NCBI GenBank assembly: GCA_002007465.1
Contig: LNAC01000109.1
Location: 2,262,105-2,326,104 of the forward strand
Length of the DNA stretch: 64,000 nucleotides
Origin: Ailurus styani
Lineage: Eukaryota; Chordata; Mammalia; Carnivora; Ailuridae
Direction of reading: 5' to 3'
The position numbers and the translations under genes are program-made. A model generated the notes under the pieces. That model was not told the origin of the DNA. It ran no database searches and worked only from the letters and a program-made list of their open reading frames with translations. Of this stretch, positions 52,013 to 62,820 are shown piece by piece; position 1 is the stretch's first letter; each line of letters begins with the position of its first letter.

Positions 52013-53388
52013 GTGAGGGGGGTGGAGGGCATCAGATGGGTGCAGGTGCCTGGCCCAAGGGGTATCAGATCCTCCCCGGGGCTGGACCTCAGTCTCTGGA
52101 CTTGTCAAAGGGGGAGGGACAATTCTCGGGCTCTGATCGGCTGCTGGAGTTAACGCTCTTGTGTACCTGTCCTGGCTCAGCCGCCAGGAGGAGGAGGAGG
52201 CTAGCTGGAACCCCAGAGAGGGCTCAGGGTTGAGAATACGGGAGTTCATCCTGCCGGCTCTACCAGGAGCAGAGGGTGGGGTGCACCCAGGTTCCCATGG
52301 TCTCCTGGGGTCCGATGGGCTAGGCAAGGATTGAATGGTGGTCTGGGGACTCTCCAGGGAGCTGAGAGTGGGCTGAGGGAGGCAGGAGGGAGGGTCTTCC
52401 TTTCTCCTGGTTGCACCTTCTGCCCTGGACAGGTGTGGGTGCCATGAGATGGTGGCCCCAGGGGGGCCCTAGGATCAGGGGCAAGGGCTCAGAGCTCCCC
52501 CTGGCTGGGCAAGGAGAAGCCAGATGTTACTGCCTGGCTGGGAAGCTGTACGGACAGCTAGCCAACAGGTAGTGGCTAGAGAAGTGGCAAAGGGCACTCC
52601 CACTGCTCTGGCCCAGGAAGGCCTTCCTTCTTCCTCCCAGCCACCCTATCCCCACCTCAGTGTCTCCTGAGGGCACCCCGGAGGGCAAGGAAGCTGTGGT
52701 CAGGCCTGGCCTGGGTTTAGAAGCTTTGAGTTCTTGTCTGCATCGGGCTGTGTGACCTTGGGCACGTTACTTCCTTTCTCTGGGCCCGGCTCTCCCTCTG
52801 TGACATGGGGAAACTCGTTTCTGGGCCACTTGATAGGGACAGGATTCAACAGGACACCAGGATGCTTTGGAGGACAGGGCAGCCCACTCCAAGCCAGGTC
52901 CCTGTGGCCTGTCGCCCCAAGGGTGAGGATACACCAGGGTCAGCTGGATCAGGTCTTGGGTGGGGCCGGGGATCCGGCCCAGGCCTCCATCTTGTCCAGG
53001 TGTGTCTCCTTCTGTTCTCTGCATCTGGCCTGCCCATCTGCCCAGAAGCCCCAGGTCCAGGGGGAGGAGCACTGGGGCCTGGGGATCTTAGGTCCTGGAA
53101 CCTGGACTCATGCTCACCCCAGGGCTGCTCAGTGCCTCAGCCTCAAGGTAGGGGCAGCAACTAGAGGCGGGGGAGACTCTCCCTGAGGAGACCCCTTGGG
53201 AGGCAGATCCTTCGGGGTGCACCACTATTCCCTACTAAGGACGTGATCTACCCAGGCCAGGACTTAGTTTGGAATCATGCTCAGGGCTCAGGCTGAGGGA
53301 TCAGGACTCGACCTGGGCCCAGGTGGGGGGGCCAGGGTCAGGGACCCACCCGGGGTCTTGGAATGCTGGAAACGAAATCCCCGGGCTT

Positions 53389-53431
<43 letters not shown>

Positions 53432-55580
53432 ACCAGGGGAGGCGACACTGGGAAACTGAGGTGGAGGGCACAGTGAGCTGTGACAAACCACAGAGCTGAA
53501 TGGAGGCGGAAGAGGCCATGCTTTCGAGGCTCCCGAGGACCACACCTGCCCCAAAGCCTACTTCCTCCCCTTGGGCAGAAGCCCTACTTGGGACCTCCTT
53601 CTGAGGCTGCCCTTGGCCTTGCTGCTGTCTCTGTGGGGGGCAAAGGCAGGTGGGAGAGGCCCTCATCAGCCCAGTTCTCACTCCCGGATCAGTACTGCCG
53701 GAGGAGCTTGGGCTCAGATGGGAGGCAGGGGAGGAAGGGAAGAGAGGCTCCCTCAGCCCCAGGGTAGCTGGGAAAGGGAAAGGAGGGCCTGAAATTTGCT
53801 GGGCACCTACTGTGTGCCAACCACTGTGATTTTCTGTCACTGTTTCCTTCTTCCTGATAGCCTGAGAGAGAAGGGATGTTGTTTCCACTTTATAGATGAG
53901 GAAACAGAGGAAAGAGAGACTCAGAGAAGTCAAGGCACGGGCTCAAGGTCACACAGCCTGGAAATGACAGGGCTGTGATTCAGAACAAGGCACCCTGATT
54001 CCAAAGCTCCGATTTCTGCTCCCACCACTGCCTCTGATGCATCCCCTGTCGCCTTCCGGGCCTCGCTCTGCTCATTTGTCAATTGGGGCTAAGTGGGCTC
54101 ACTGGGACTGTCGGCAGAGGCAGCTGTGGGCAAGCGTGTGCTCTGCGTCCAGGGAGCAGCACACAAGAGGGGGTGTACTCATGGATGCCCATGGGGGTCC
54201 ACACCATCTGCCGCCACCTCCCCCCCTCTCCGCCTGCCTTTCCTGCTTCTTAGCTTTGAGCTTTGGGAGCAAGCCTGCTCACGCTTGCCTTTCCTCTTTG
54301 AGGTAGGCTAAGCTGACCTGGGTGATCGTCTGTCCCAGTGAGGTGCTGCCTGAAATCCCCAGGCCTCCCTGATGCCGGGTGGCTCTGGGAGCCATACCAG
54401 CCCTTGGCACACACAGCCCCATCAGCCAGGTGACTCTGGTTGAGAGCTGTGCCTCCCTTGGACTGCTTTCCGTGTCAGTCCAGGGACCCGAAGCCCTGAT
54501 GGGGCTGGTGTGACTCCCACAGCTACCCACAGCTGGTCTGAGAAGCTTTTTCCCATCCCCAAGTCCCCTGGGGAAGGTGGTCCCCGCATCATCTGTCCCA
54601 CAGCACCTGGTTCCTTCTCTAACACCTTGCTCAGAAATGTTGGCCAGGCAGGAAGGGAATAAAGAAAGGGCAGGGGTGGGAGATGAAGGAGGGAAGGAGA
54701 AAGGAAATCCACACTCATGTGCCTACCGCTGGCTCTCACACCTGTCGTTTGACTCTGCCAACAATCCCAAGAGGTAAATTGAACACCGTATCCCCATACC
54801 CATGTTAAAAGTGACAAACCAGTGCTCAAAGCCCACAGTACCATTCTTTCCTTGTGTAGGAGTCACAGTCAGAGAGGAGCCCAAGGTCACACACAGGGGC
54901 AGGTTTGAGCACCACAGTCCACACCCTGTCCCCATGCCTTGGCGTCAGGGAGCTGTGGATGGCAGGGGTATTGTCTGACCCAGATGCTCCCCAGGTAGGC
55001 CATGGGTCTGAGGAGGACCAGGGGGCTCCTACCTTGATAATCATTCCACACCCTGTAAGGCATTCCCCATTCTACTCTCCCAGGGCTGACTCTGAACAAC
55101 CAGGCACAGATCCACCCTGGCGCACTGAGGTGGCCAGAAATGCCATCCGGCTACAAAGAAGGAGACTTTACTGCGAGGCACTTCGGCTCGCCAGTCCTCT
55201 GTGTTCTCATCTGTAGAATGGGTAGACTAACACGGTGGTACCTGTTCTACTTTTGGGTTTCTCTTGTGAGGCTCTAATAGTGCAGCGAGGAGGGGCCAGA
55301 GCTAGGAGGCAGGAGACCTGGCTTGTGCACTGACCAGGTAACTTGATGCAACCCGCTGCTCCAAACTGAGCCCGCCGCACCCCCCCCACAACACCAAGTA
55401 GCATAAGCCCATTGTCCTTGCTGACTTCCACAGCTTAGTCCAATTCTGACATGCCAAACTTCCAAGTAGCGGGTGTAACTCCTGAGCAGTAAGTGTTTGG
55501 TCCTTGTCCTTAGTTTCTGCCACCCAGCTCCAAGAACCCTCGAAAACCCTTGGAAACTCTCCAACCCTGAGTCTTTTTTA
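52013..55580. other. Presumed MLXIPL intron or intergenic sequence
   Basis: Contains MIR elements at about 52715-52830 (TGTGACCTTGGGCACGTTAC) and 53790-54000 (GAGGAAACAGAGG, AGGTCACACAGCCTGG), a (GT)n microsatellite at 53392-53430, and a MIR-like piece at about 54770-54910. No coding exon recognised. Confidence 0.5.
53392..53430. repeat. (GT)n microsatellite
   Basis: About 19 uninterrupted GT units. Confidence 0.95.
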
Positions 55581-55589
55581 AGCTAATGA

Positions 55590-56480
55590 GATGACCGATG
55601 GCTGGCAGCCCCTGATCCGTTCTGGGTAGAAGTTGGTCACCAGGGAGATAAAGGTGGGATTAGGAGGTCTTAGAAGGTCAGAACCTTCAGCCCCATCTCT
55701 CTGGAGGCGAATGGGGCTGGAGATTGCGTTCAGTCACCAATAACCAATGACTTAATCATGCCTACCTAACAAAACCTCCAGAAAAACTCCTAAATAAAGG
55801 AGTTTGGACAGCTTCTGGGTCCGTGAACACATCGAGGGGCTGGGAGGTTGGGGTACCTGGTGGGACATGGAATGGAAGCTCCACGCACCCCCCGCCCCAT
55901 ACCTTGCCCTGTGCCTCCTTTCCATTTGGCTTTCCCGGATTATATCCTTTATCATAAAATGGCAAATGTAAAAGTGCAAAGTGCTTTCTTGAGTTCTGTG
56001 AGCCTCTCTAGCAAATTGGACTACCTGACAAAGAGGTGCTGGAGTCCCCTGATTTATAGGTGGTTGGTCAGAAGTACATAGGGCGCCTGGGTTTGTCCAT
56101 AATCTGGTCCTTACTCAAGAATGTCACTTTCGGGGCGCCTGGGTGGCTCAGTGGGTTAAAGCCTCTGCCTTCTGCTCAGGTCATGATCTCAGGGTCCTGG
56201 GATCGAGCCCCGCATCGGGCTCTCTGCTCAGCGGGGAGCCTGCTTCCTCCTCTCTGCCTGCCTCTCTGCCTACTTGTGATTTCTCTGTCAAATAAATAAA
56301 TAAAATCTTAAAAAAAAAAAAAAGAAGTACACGTAATAACCTGAACTTGAGGTTGGTGTCTGAAATGGAGCCAGTTTTGTGAGTCTGAGCCCTTAACTTG
56401 TGGGATTGGATGCTAACTCCCAGGAGAGGGTGTCAGAATGGAATTGAATCATAGTATTCTCTGGGGGTAAAAATGGTCCA
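55590..56480 (+). mobile_element. ERVL-like LTR with a CAN SINE inserted
   Basis: LTR-like text: TACCTAACAAAACCTCCAG, CCTAAATAAAGGAGTTTGG, GAGCTTCTGGGT-type text, GTGAACACATCGAGGGGCTG, TTATATCCTTTATCATAAA, TGAGTTCTGTGAGCCTCTCT, GGGTGTCAGAATGGAATTGA. Order and wording match a mammalian ERVL LTR I know by pattern but cannot name with certainty. A SINE occupies 56079-56322. Confidence 0.5.
56079..56322 (+). mobile_element. CAN SINE with duplicated head around 41 bp of foreign sequence
   Basis: Target-site duplication AGAAGTACA lies at 56070-56078 and 56323-56331. Inside, the element begins GGGCGCCTGGG (56081-56091). About 41 bp with no SINE similarity follow, then a second GGGCGCCTGGGTGGCTCAG starts a complete young SINE. 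Template switching during reverse transcription, or recombination, is the likely origin. Confidence 0.85.
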
Positions 56481-56589
56481 CTGATAAATGGTGGCCAGTG
56501 ACATTTTTATAGACTGACAGACTCTTGGCATGATAGTTCTTCTTGGTAAAACCTCATCTCCTTGGCTGTCCCCCCTCCCTGCACTGCTA

Positions 56590-56740
56590 TGTACCAGATT
56601 CTACCCCCTGGCTCTTCACAACATAGCTAGGGGGCTAGACTGTTTCTGCCCGTGTTACAGGGGGCAGGAGGCAACTGAAGCCCAGAGACGGTGAATGGTC
56701 TGCCTGAGATGATCCACAGGTACCTGATGAGCCTGCCCCC
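56590..56740. repeat. MIR SINE fragment
   Basis: GTGTTACAGGGGGCAGGAGG, CTGAAGCCCAGAGACGGTGA and GATCCACAGGT fit the antisense MIR pattern. Confidence 0.5.
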
Positions 56741-56959
56741 TGAGCTTTGTGCCCTAAAGAGATATTGTCCCCCATGGTGTCCTTGGGCTCCCTAGAATGA
56801 GAAAGAGTGTTCCTGGGAGCTGGGGTGTGAGGCTGCACCTGCCCCTTCCCCTTCCCCAGTGCCTGGTCAGCCAATCAGGAACCCTTTTTCTTTTGTTTGG
56901 ACAGCTTTGATCTGTGGACTTTGGGGGCCTCAAGAAGAAAGGAGGGGGTGCCCATGCCA

Positions 56960-58860
56960 TCGTCTATGATACTCTTTCCTCTTATTTTCTGTACTTTTTA
57001 GGAGAACTTTTTTTTCTCGTTTCAAAAGTAATACACAGGGCTTATGCAACTTTAACATTTATGGAAATTTACAAGCAAATGTCTGTTTCCCACCTCCCAT
57101 AAAGACCACCAATGTCATAGTTTGGTGGCTGTATGTCCTGACTTTTCTTCCCGTTCCATGTGTGAGTGTTCACTATTACTAGTTTCTACTCAAATGAGAT
57201 CATCCTTTGCACATTGTTTTGTAAATTTCTTCTGAAGTCAGCATTGCTTCTTAGCTACCTTTTACCATTTCTACACTTACCGTGATAATGATTGCTAGCA
57301 TTTACCATCTGTCCATCTGTCCATCCTTTCTTCCACCCATACATCTACCTAGCCTTCCATCTCTTCACCTGTTTCCCACCCAAGGGCCCCCTCAGCTGCC
57401 CACCCAGCACACATATTAACTGCCTGCTGGTATCACGCCTTCAATTAAACCAAGGGTGCAGCAGTTCGGTCGGGGGGGAGTACAGACACTTAGACCATGA
57501 TTCCTGCCCCAAGCACCTCCGCATGGGAGACCGAAGCATGCCCACCAGAGACTCAGAGAGGGGCAGAAATAGTGCCTGGGACCATGGAAGTTCAGTGGAG
57601 GGAGGATTGACTTGCAGCATGGGCGGGGGGGGGCGGAGCGTGGTCAGAGCAGGCTTTCTAGAAGGTGTGCTTGAGGTCGACTTTGAAAGACAAAGTGGGC
57701 ATCAGACATGCAGAGAGGGGAGAAGATATTCTGGGAGGGAACAATGGGGGTGAAGGCAGGGCTGGGGAACCACAGAGAGGCAAATCATTCAAGGGGCCGG
57801 GGTGAGGGCAGGGTGCCAACAGCCCGCAAAGGTGCCGTGCTCCCCACCCCTGGCCCTGCTCCCAAGCCCAGCTCCAGTGGGCACTGAGACTTCTACACTA
57901 GTGCTCCTTAGAGTGGGACCCGTGGACCACCACCAGGCCACGTACTCCCTTTCCAGGTCACAACCAGATAAGTACATAACTTGAGAGCAGGTGTTTAGAA
58001 ACATATCAGTCTAATAGTCTAAATATATCAGTCTAATCTGCTACCTGTGGAATATAATAATAAAACACTGGGCTTCTGGTTTATTTATTCCTTCAGTTGA
58101 ATTTTTCTAATAACTCACTTCTTTTCATGTCTTGCATACTTAAACATCCGTGACAGATTAAAAATAAAAGCAGACCCTTTGCCCATTTCATTTGGGCTGT
58201 GGGTAGTTTGCAAAGTTCTGGTAGACGATGTATACCTTTGGCCAAAGTAGCTTCATGGTCATGATCTCATTTCCCTGAGAGCGAGGCAGGGCGAGAACTT
58301 TCATCTCCATTTTACGGCATGACCTGACTGGCTGAGGTTCTCACAGATGGCGGGGGACACGGCAGAGATTCGAACCAAGGGCTGACATCATGTGGGACAG
58401 CCTCCCATGAGTTCCTGCCCCAGGCTGGACTGAGCTGGGATGTGGGGAGGGGAGGGCCCAGGAGAGAAAGAGAGAAGCAACTGGAAAAAGACCAGCAGAC
58501 AGGGAGGGAGCTAGGATCCAGAGCCTGTCCAAGAGGGTCTGTGACTGAGGAAGGACAGAAAGAGGAAGATATTTGCAGGAAGGTCAGCCTGGGCTTCCCC
58601 GGACGGTCCTAGAAGAACCAGGCCAGTCCCTGCGACCAGGGGAACGTGCAATGAGGCTAGTTTCAGCCCCAGCCCACTTCAGTCCCTCTCCAGTCTTCTT
58701 CCTTCCTCTTCTTCTTCTGCGCCCCCCTCCCCCCATCATCCAACTTCCCAAAGCCAAGGCCTTGGTGCATTCATTTGTGCTTCCAAAGCCTGCCCAAAGG
58801 TTAGCTAACAAAACCACCCGTCTCTGCCTGGCCCAGCACCCCTAAATGCTTCTGTCCTCT
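56960..58860. other. Intergenic or intronic sequence, no gene recognised
   Basis: Holds an L2-like region (about 57440-57760) and an AT-rich stretch of old repeat character (57000-57280 and 57900-58200). Open frames are short and repeat-derived. Confidence 0.45.
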
Positions 58861-58869
58861 TGTCCCTCA

Positions 58870-59000
58870 AGGAGACTAGAAGAACGGGGATTGTGATTAC
58901 TTGTTATCTATGAGGGAACAGGCTCAGAGAAGTTAAGTCACTTCTTTGAGGTCACAGAGCAAGTAATTGAAGACTCTAATTCCTGAGCCTGTGCTTATTA
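58870..59000. repeat. MIR SINE fragment
   Basis: GGCTCAGAGAAGTTAAGTCA and AGGTCACAGAGCAAG are antisense MIR phrases. It is followed by a (TTTA)n-rich tract at 59030-59090. Confidence 0.6.
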
Positions 59001-59240
59001 TTTTTGGGGGGGCGGTTTATGGTAAATTTTTAAAATTTATTTAATTTATTTTATTTTTATTTATTTTTTATTTTTTTATTATTATTATTTCCTGACCCTG
59101 TACTTTTTGACTGGTACAGTTGAGTAGTGGAGAGGTGAAGAGAGCCATTTCCAAAGGATTCTGGGGTGCAGCCGATGGTAGGGCTGGGGGTGGGGTGAGT
59201 GATGTGCAGGGAGAGCTGGGAAGGAAGAAATCAATGGTGT

Positions 59241-59452
59241 AGGGCGCCTGGGTGGCTCAGTGGGTTAAAGTCTCTGCCTTCGGCTCAGGTCATGATCTCA
59301 GGGTCCTGGGATGGAGGCCCGCATCGGGCTCTCTGCTCAGCAGGGAGCCTGCTTCCTCCTCTCTCTCTGCCTGCCTCTGTGCCTACTTGTGATCTGATCT
59401 CTGTGTGTGTGTGTGTCAAATAAATAAATAAAATCTTTAAAAAAAAAAAAAA
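59241..59452 (+). mobile_element. CAN SINE (young), plus orientation, with internal (GT)n
   Basis: Flanked by GAAATCAATGGTGTA duplications. A short (GT)n expansion sits before the CAAATAAATAAATAAAATC tail. Confidence 0.94.
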
Positions 59453-59884
59453 GAAATCAATGGTGTAACTGGTAGGGGTGTCTGTCTGGAAACTACCCCT
59501 TCTCCAGCACTTTGGCTGCTTCCAGGCAGACTCAAAACCCCATCAGGCCAGGAAAAGGCAGAAATGATGTGGACAGGGCAACCCGTCTCTGTTGGTAGAC
59601 AGGTAACAGGGGGGATTATATTTTTGGATGACCATTTGGCAAAATCTGTTACATCAAAAACATTTCTACTCCTCTTTCTCATTCTTGTCCATCCCTCCAT
59701 CCCCTAGTTCTTCAACTCATTCAGTGACCCCTGCCCTCCAACATCCTCTTCTGGACCTGATGTACCACCTCTCTCCTCCTCTCACCTAGATGCCTAGTTC
59801 ACCCCCAGCTGGGACAGGCTTCAGGTAGTAGCTTCGGAAGTGACTCAGAGGTGGAATGGCTGATGGGATGTGTGTGGATCTGTT

Positions 59885-59887
<3 letters not shown>

Positions 59888-59923
<36 letters not shown>

Positions 59924-59932
59924 ACACACAAA
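59888..59932. repeat. (GT)n microsatellite
   Basis: About 20 GT units with one interruption, followed by ACACACACA. Confidence 0.9.
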
Positions 59933-59965
59933 CTCGGTTTCTCTTTTCAAGTGCGCACATCAGGA

Positions 59966-60388
59966 ACTCCTAGGTGGCTAAGTGGGTTAAGCGTCTGCCT
60001 TTGGCTCAGGTCATGATCTCAGGGTCCTGGGATGGAGCCCCGCATCGGGCTCCCTGCTCAATGAGGAGTGTGCTTCTCCCTTTCCCTCTGTCTCTCCCCC
60101 GCTCGTGCTCTCTCTTTTTCTCCCCTCACTCTCTCTCTCAAATAATGAATAAATATTTTAAAAGATTTTATTTATTTATTTGACATAGAGAGACACAGTG
60201 AGAGAGGAAACACAAGCAGGGGGAGTGGGAGAGTGAGAAGGAGGCTTCCCGCCAAGCAGGGAACCCCATGCGGGGCTCGATGGAGCCAGGATCCAGCACA
60301 GACACATGACCTGAGCTGAAGGCAGATGCTTAATGCCTGGCTCACCCAGATGCCCAAATAAATAAAATAAATAAAATCTTTTTTAAAA
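59966..60388 (+). mobile_element. CAN SINE, plus orientation, split by a nested SINE
   Basis: The body spans 59966-60157. Its A-rich tail resumes at 60356-60388 (AAATAAAATAAATAAAATC) after a minus-strand SINE landed in the tail. Confidence 0.8.
60158..60355 (-). mobile_element. CAN SINE, minus orientation, nested
   Basis: AAAGATTTTATTTATTTATT at the low end and a diverged head (GGCTCACCCAGATGCCC) at the high end. It is inserted into the tail of the surrounding SINE. Confidence 0.85.
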
Positions 60389-61130
60389 AGTGCACAGATC
60401 ATAAGTATCCAGCTTGATGAATATTCACCAAAAATGCACCTGTGTAACCTGAACCCAGATACAGAAACAAAATGTTAGCAGCACCCCAGGAAAGCCCTTC
60501 TTGATCCCTCCTGTCACCTCTAAGCTAAGCACTCCCCTGACTCATAAACCACAGATTAGCTTCTTTTGGAGCTTTGTATAAACGAAGCCTGGCAGGGATA
60601 CCTCGTGGCTCAGTTAGTTGTTAAGCGTCGGCTCAGGTTGTGATCCCAGGGTCCTCGGACTGAGCCGCTCCCCCTGCTTGCTCTCTCTCTCTCTCTCTCT
60701 GACAAAATAAAAATCTTTAAAAAGAAGAAGAAGAAGGCTTACAGCACATACACTTCATGTCAGGTTTCTTCGGTCACCGTATGATCAGCAGGATGCATCC
60801 ATATGCTTGCCTTCGGCTGTCGGAGGTTCCTTCCCACCACTGCGTTAATTCATAGCGCGGCTGTTCTGTCTTGCATGTATCCCTTCACCGGTGATAGACA
60901 TTTGGGTTGTTTCCAGTCCTGAGCTGACAAGAATAATGCTGTACAAATAATCGTGTGCGTGTCTTTGGGTGCACATATACACCTGCTGGGTTATAAGGGA
61001 TGCATATGTTGGGCTCTAGCAGGTACTGACGAATAGTTTTCCAGAGAGGTTGTGCCAAGTGAATCTGGCGGCAGCACGGATGAGATTCTGCTGGTACCAT
61101 GTCCTCCTGTGCGATCACTGGTCGTTCTGT
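60389..61130 (-). mobile_element. L1 3'-region fragment, minus orientation, with a SINE remnant
   Basis: CATTTGGGTTGTTTCCAGTC and TGAATATTCACCAAAAATGC are antisense L1 phrases. A degraded SINE lies at 60596-60735. Confidence 0.55.
60596..60735 (+). mobile_element. Degraded, shortened CAN SINE, plus orientation
   Basis: CTCGTGGCTCAGTTAG, GGCTCAGGTTGTGATCCCAG, (CT)n, then AAAATAAAAATCTT. Deletions remove parts of the head and body. Confidence 0.75.
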
Positions 61131-61199
61131 GTGTGCTGTGGAAGCGAACACGGATCGCTGGTCCTTCTGATTCGAGAACCTAGGTTCTTGCGGGCAGGT

Positions 61200-61345
61200 T
61201 GGCATCGGATAGACTGTGTGTGAATCTCAGCTCTCTCCTTACCTTGTGACCTTCGGCAAAGCCTGTTTCCTTGTCTAGAAAATGAGTTGAAATGAGTTGA
61301 AACAGCTCACGGAGCTGTTAGGAAGATTCTGTAGACGGGTTAGGT
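61200..61345. repeat. MIR SINE
   Basis: GAATCTCAGCTCTCTCC, TTGTGACCTTCGGCAAAGCC and a terminal MIR-like stretch. Confidence 0.65.
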
Positions 61346-61504
61346 TAGGCTCCACCAACATTAGCCGTTTAGAGTCAGTTCTCACAAAAGCACTCTGAAT
61401 CGCCCACAGAGACCCTCAGAGTCTCCCTGTCTGTAAAATGGCCATGACCATCCTAACACATCCACAGGCACATACAATGGAGAGGACAACTAGGAAACGG
61501 AGTG

Positions 61505-61790
61505 ATGTCTAAAAGTGCCCAATTTTATGGAAATTATATGATTCACCCTTTCTCAGTGCCTTTTAGTATAGTCACAGAGTTATGCAGATATCACCACTGT
61601 CTCATTCTAGAACATTTTCATCACCCCCAAAAGAAACCCCATATCCATTGGCAATCATCCCCCCATTCCCAACCCCTGGCAACTGCTGAGCTACTTTCCG
61701 TCTCTTCGGATACTACAGGTGCCAAATCTTTGCTTTTCTGTATTTTTGAACTCTTGCAAAATTGAACTAGTTGGCACTGCAACAGGAACA
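61505..61790 (-). mobile_element. L1 3'-region fragment, minus orientation
   Basis: AGAACATTTTCATCACCCCC, CATATCCATTGGCAATCATC and CCAACCCCTGGCAACTGCTG are antisense L1 3' phrases. Confidence 0.65.
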
Positions 61791-62524
61791 TAATATACAC
61801 TTAGTAAATGTCATCCGTGTGTGTGTGTGTGTGTTTATGGATGATGTCATCTGTGTGTGTGGATGGACGGATGGATGGAGCACACATAGTAGACAGATAC
61901 AGTATAAACTCATCCATTCGACAAAACCCCATTTGCACACTTGCACGGGGAGAGTAATGGTCTACAGGGAGAAATGAATGATGATTGTCCTGTTCAGGTC
62001 ATTCGCCATCTAGTGGGACAGGAAGGAAATGTGCAACCTTCCCTGAGAAGGCAGAGTGGGACAAAATTAAAAGTTCTGTTGGAATAGGGTTGTGGGAACT
62101 CCGAGGAGATGCTGGAGGTGGAGGTGGCCCTTCAAGTTTGGGGGAACTTTTCCGATGAGGAAGGGCAGTCTGGGGCAGGGATCTCAAGAACTAAGGCTGG
62201 GACACAGGGCAGGTGTGATGTCAAGCTGGCCAGTCAGGGCTTCCCACACCGATGGGCACCCGGTCCTGGACTTCTGTGGGCTGTGAACAAGACTTAGCTG
62301 TAGAGAGAGGCTGTGAACACTGGGCAGTGGGTGACAGAGGCCAGAGGGGGAAGGGAGTACGAGGGGGAGCCAGGCCAGCTCTCATAAGGCTGCACGGTCA
62401 TCTGGACAAGGGCACCCTGAATTGGCTGTGCCCACGTCCAGGCATGCCCCCTGTCACCAGCTGGTTTGACTTCTCCAGTAGGCTGTGGCCAGAATCGTAT
62501 TTAAGAGGGGAGAGTGGCAGCCTC

Positions 62525-62690
62525 ATAAGTGAAGGAGCCTGGACTTCAGAGTCAGACCTGGCTCTGCCCTTTCTCACTGTGGGACCTTGAACAAGTGCCT
62601 CACCTCCCTGAGCCTGTTTCTTCAACTGTAAAATGGAGGTAATAAACGATGATTGGGGGAGGCTGGACAAGGCAGATGAGGCATGCATTC
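62525..62690. repeat. MIR SINE
   Basis: GCCTGGACTTCAGAGTCAGA, GGGACCTTGAACAAGTGCC and CAACTGTAAAATGGAGG match MIR. Confidence 0.75.
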
Positions 62691-62716
62691 AAGGTGCCAG
62701 CAAGCTTGAAGTATTT

Positions 62717-62820
62717 ACCCGCTGAGCAGGGAGCTTGATGTGGGGTTTGATCCCAGGACCCTGAGATCATGACCTGAGCCGAAGGTAGGTGCCTAACTGA
62801 CTGAGCCACCCAGGTGCCCC
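62717..62820 (-). mobile_element. Tailless CAN SINE, minus orientation
   Basis: Only the tRNA-related half is present; CT-rich region and A-tail are missing. Near-identical flanks AAGCTTGAAGTATTTA and AAGCTTGGAGCATTTA look like a target-site duplication. Confidence 0.8.

Noticed and set aside
53269..53554. Short frames with Cys-Val or Thr-His repeats
   Set aside because: They are translations of a (GT)n microsatellite.
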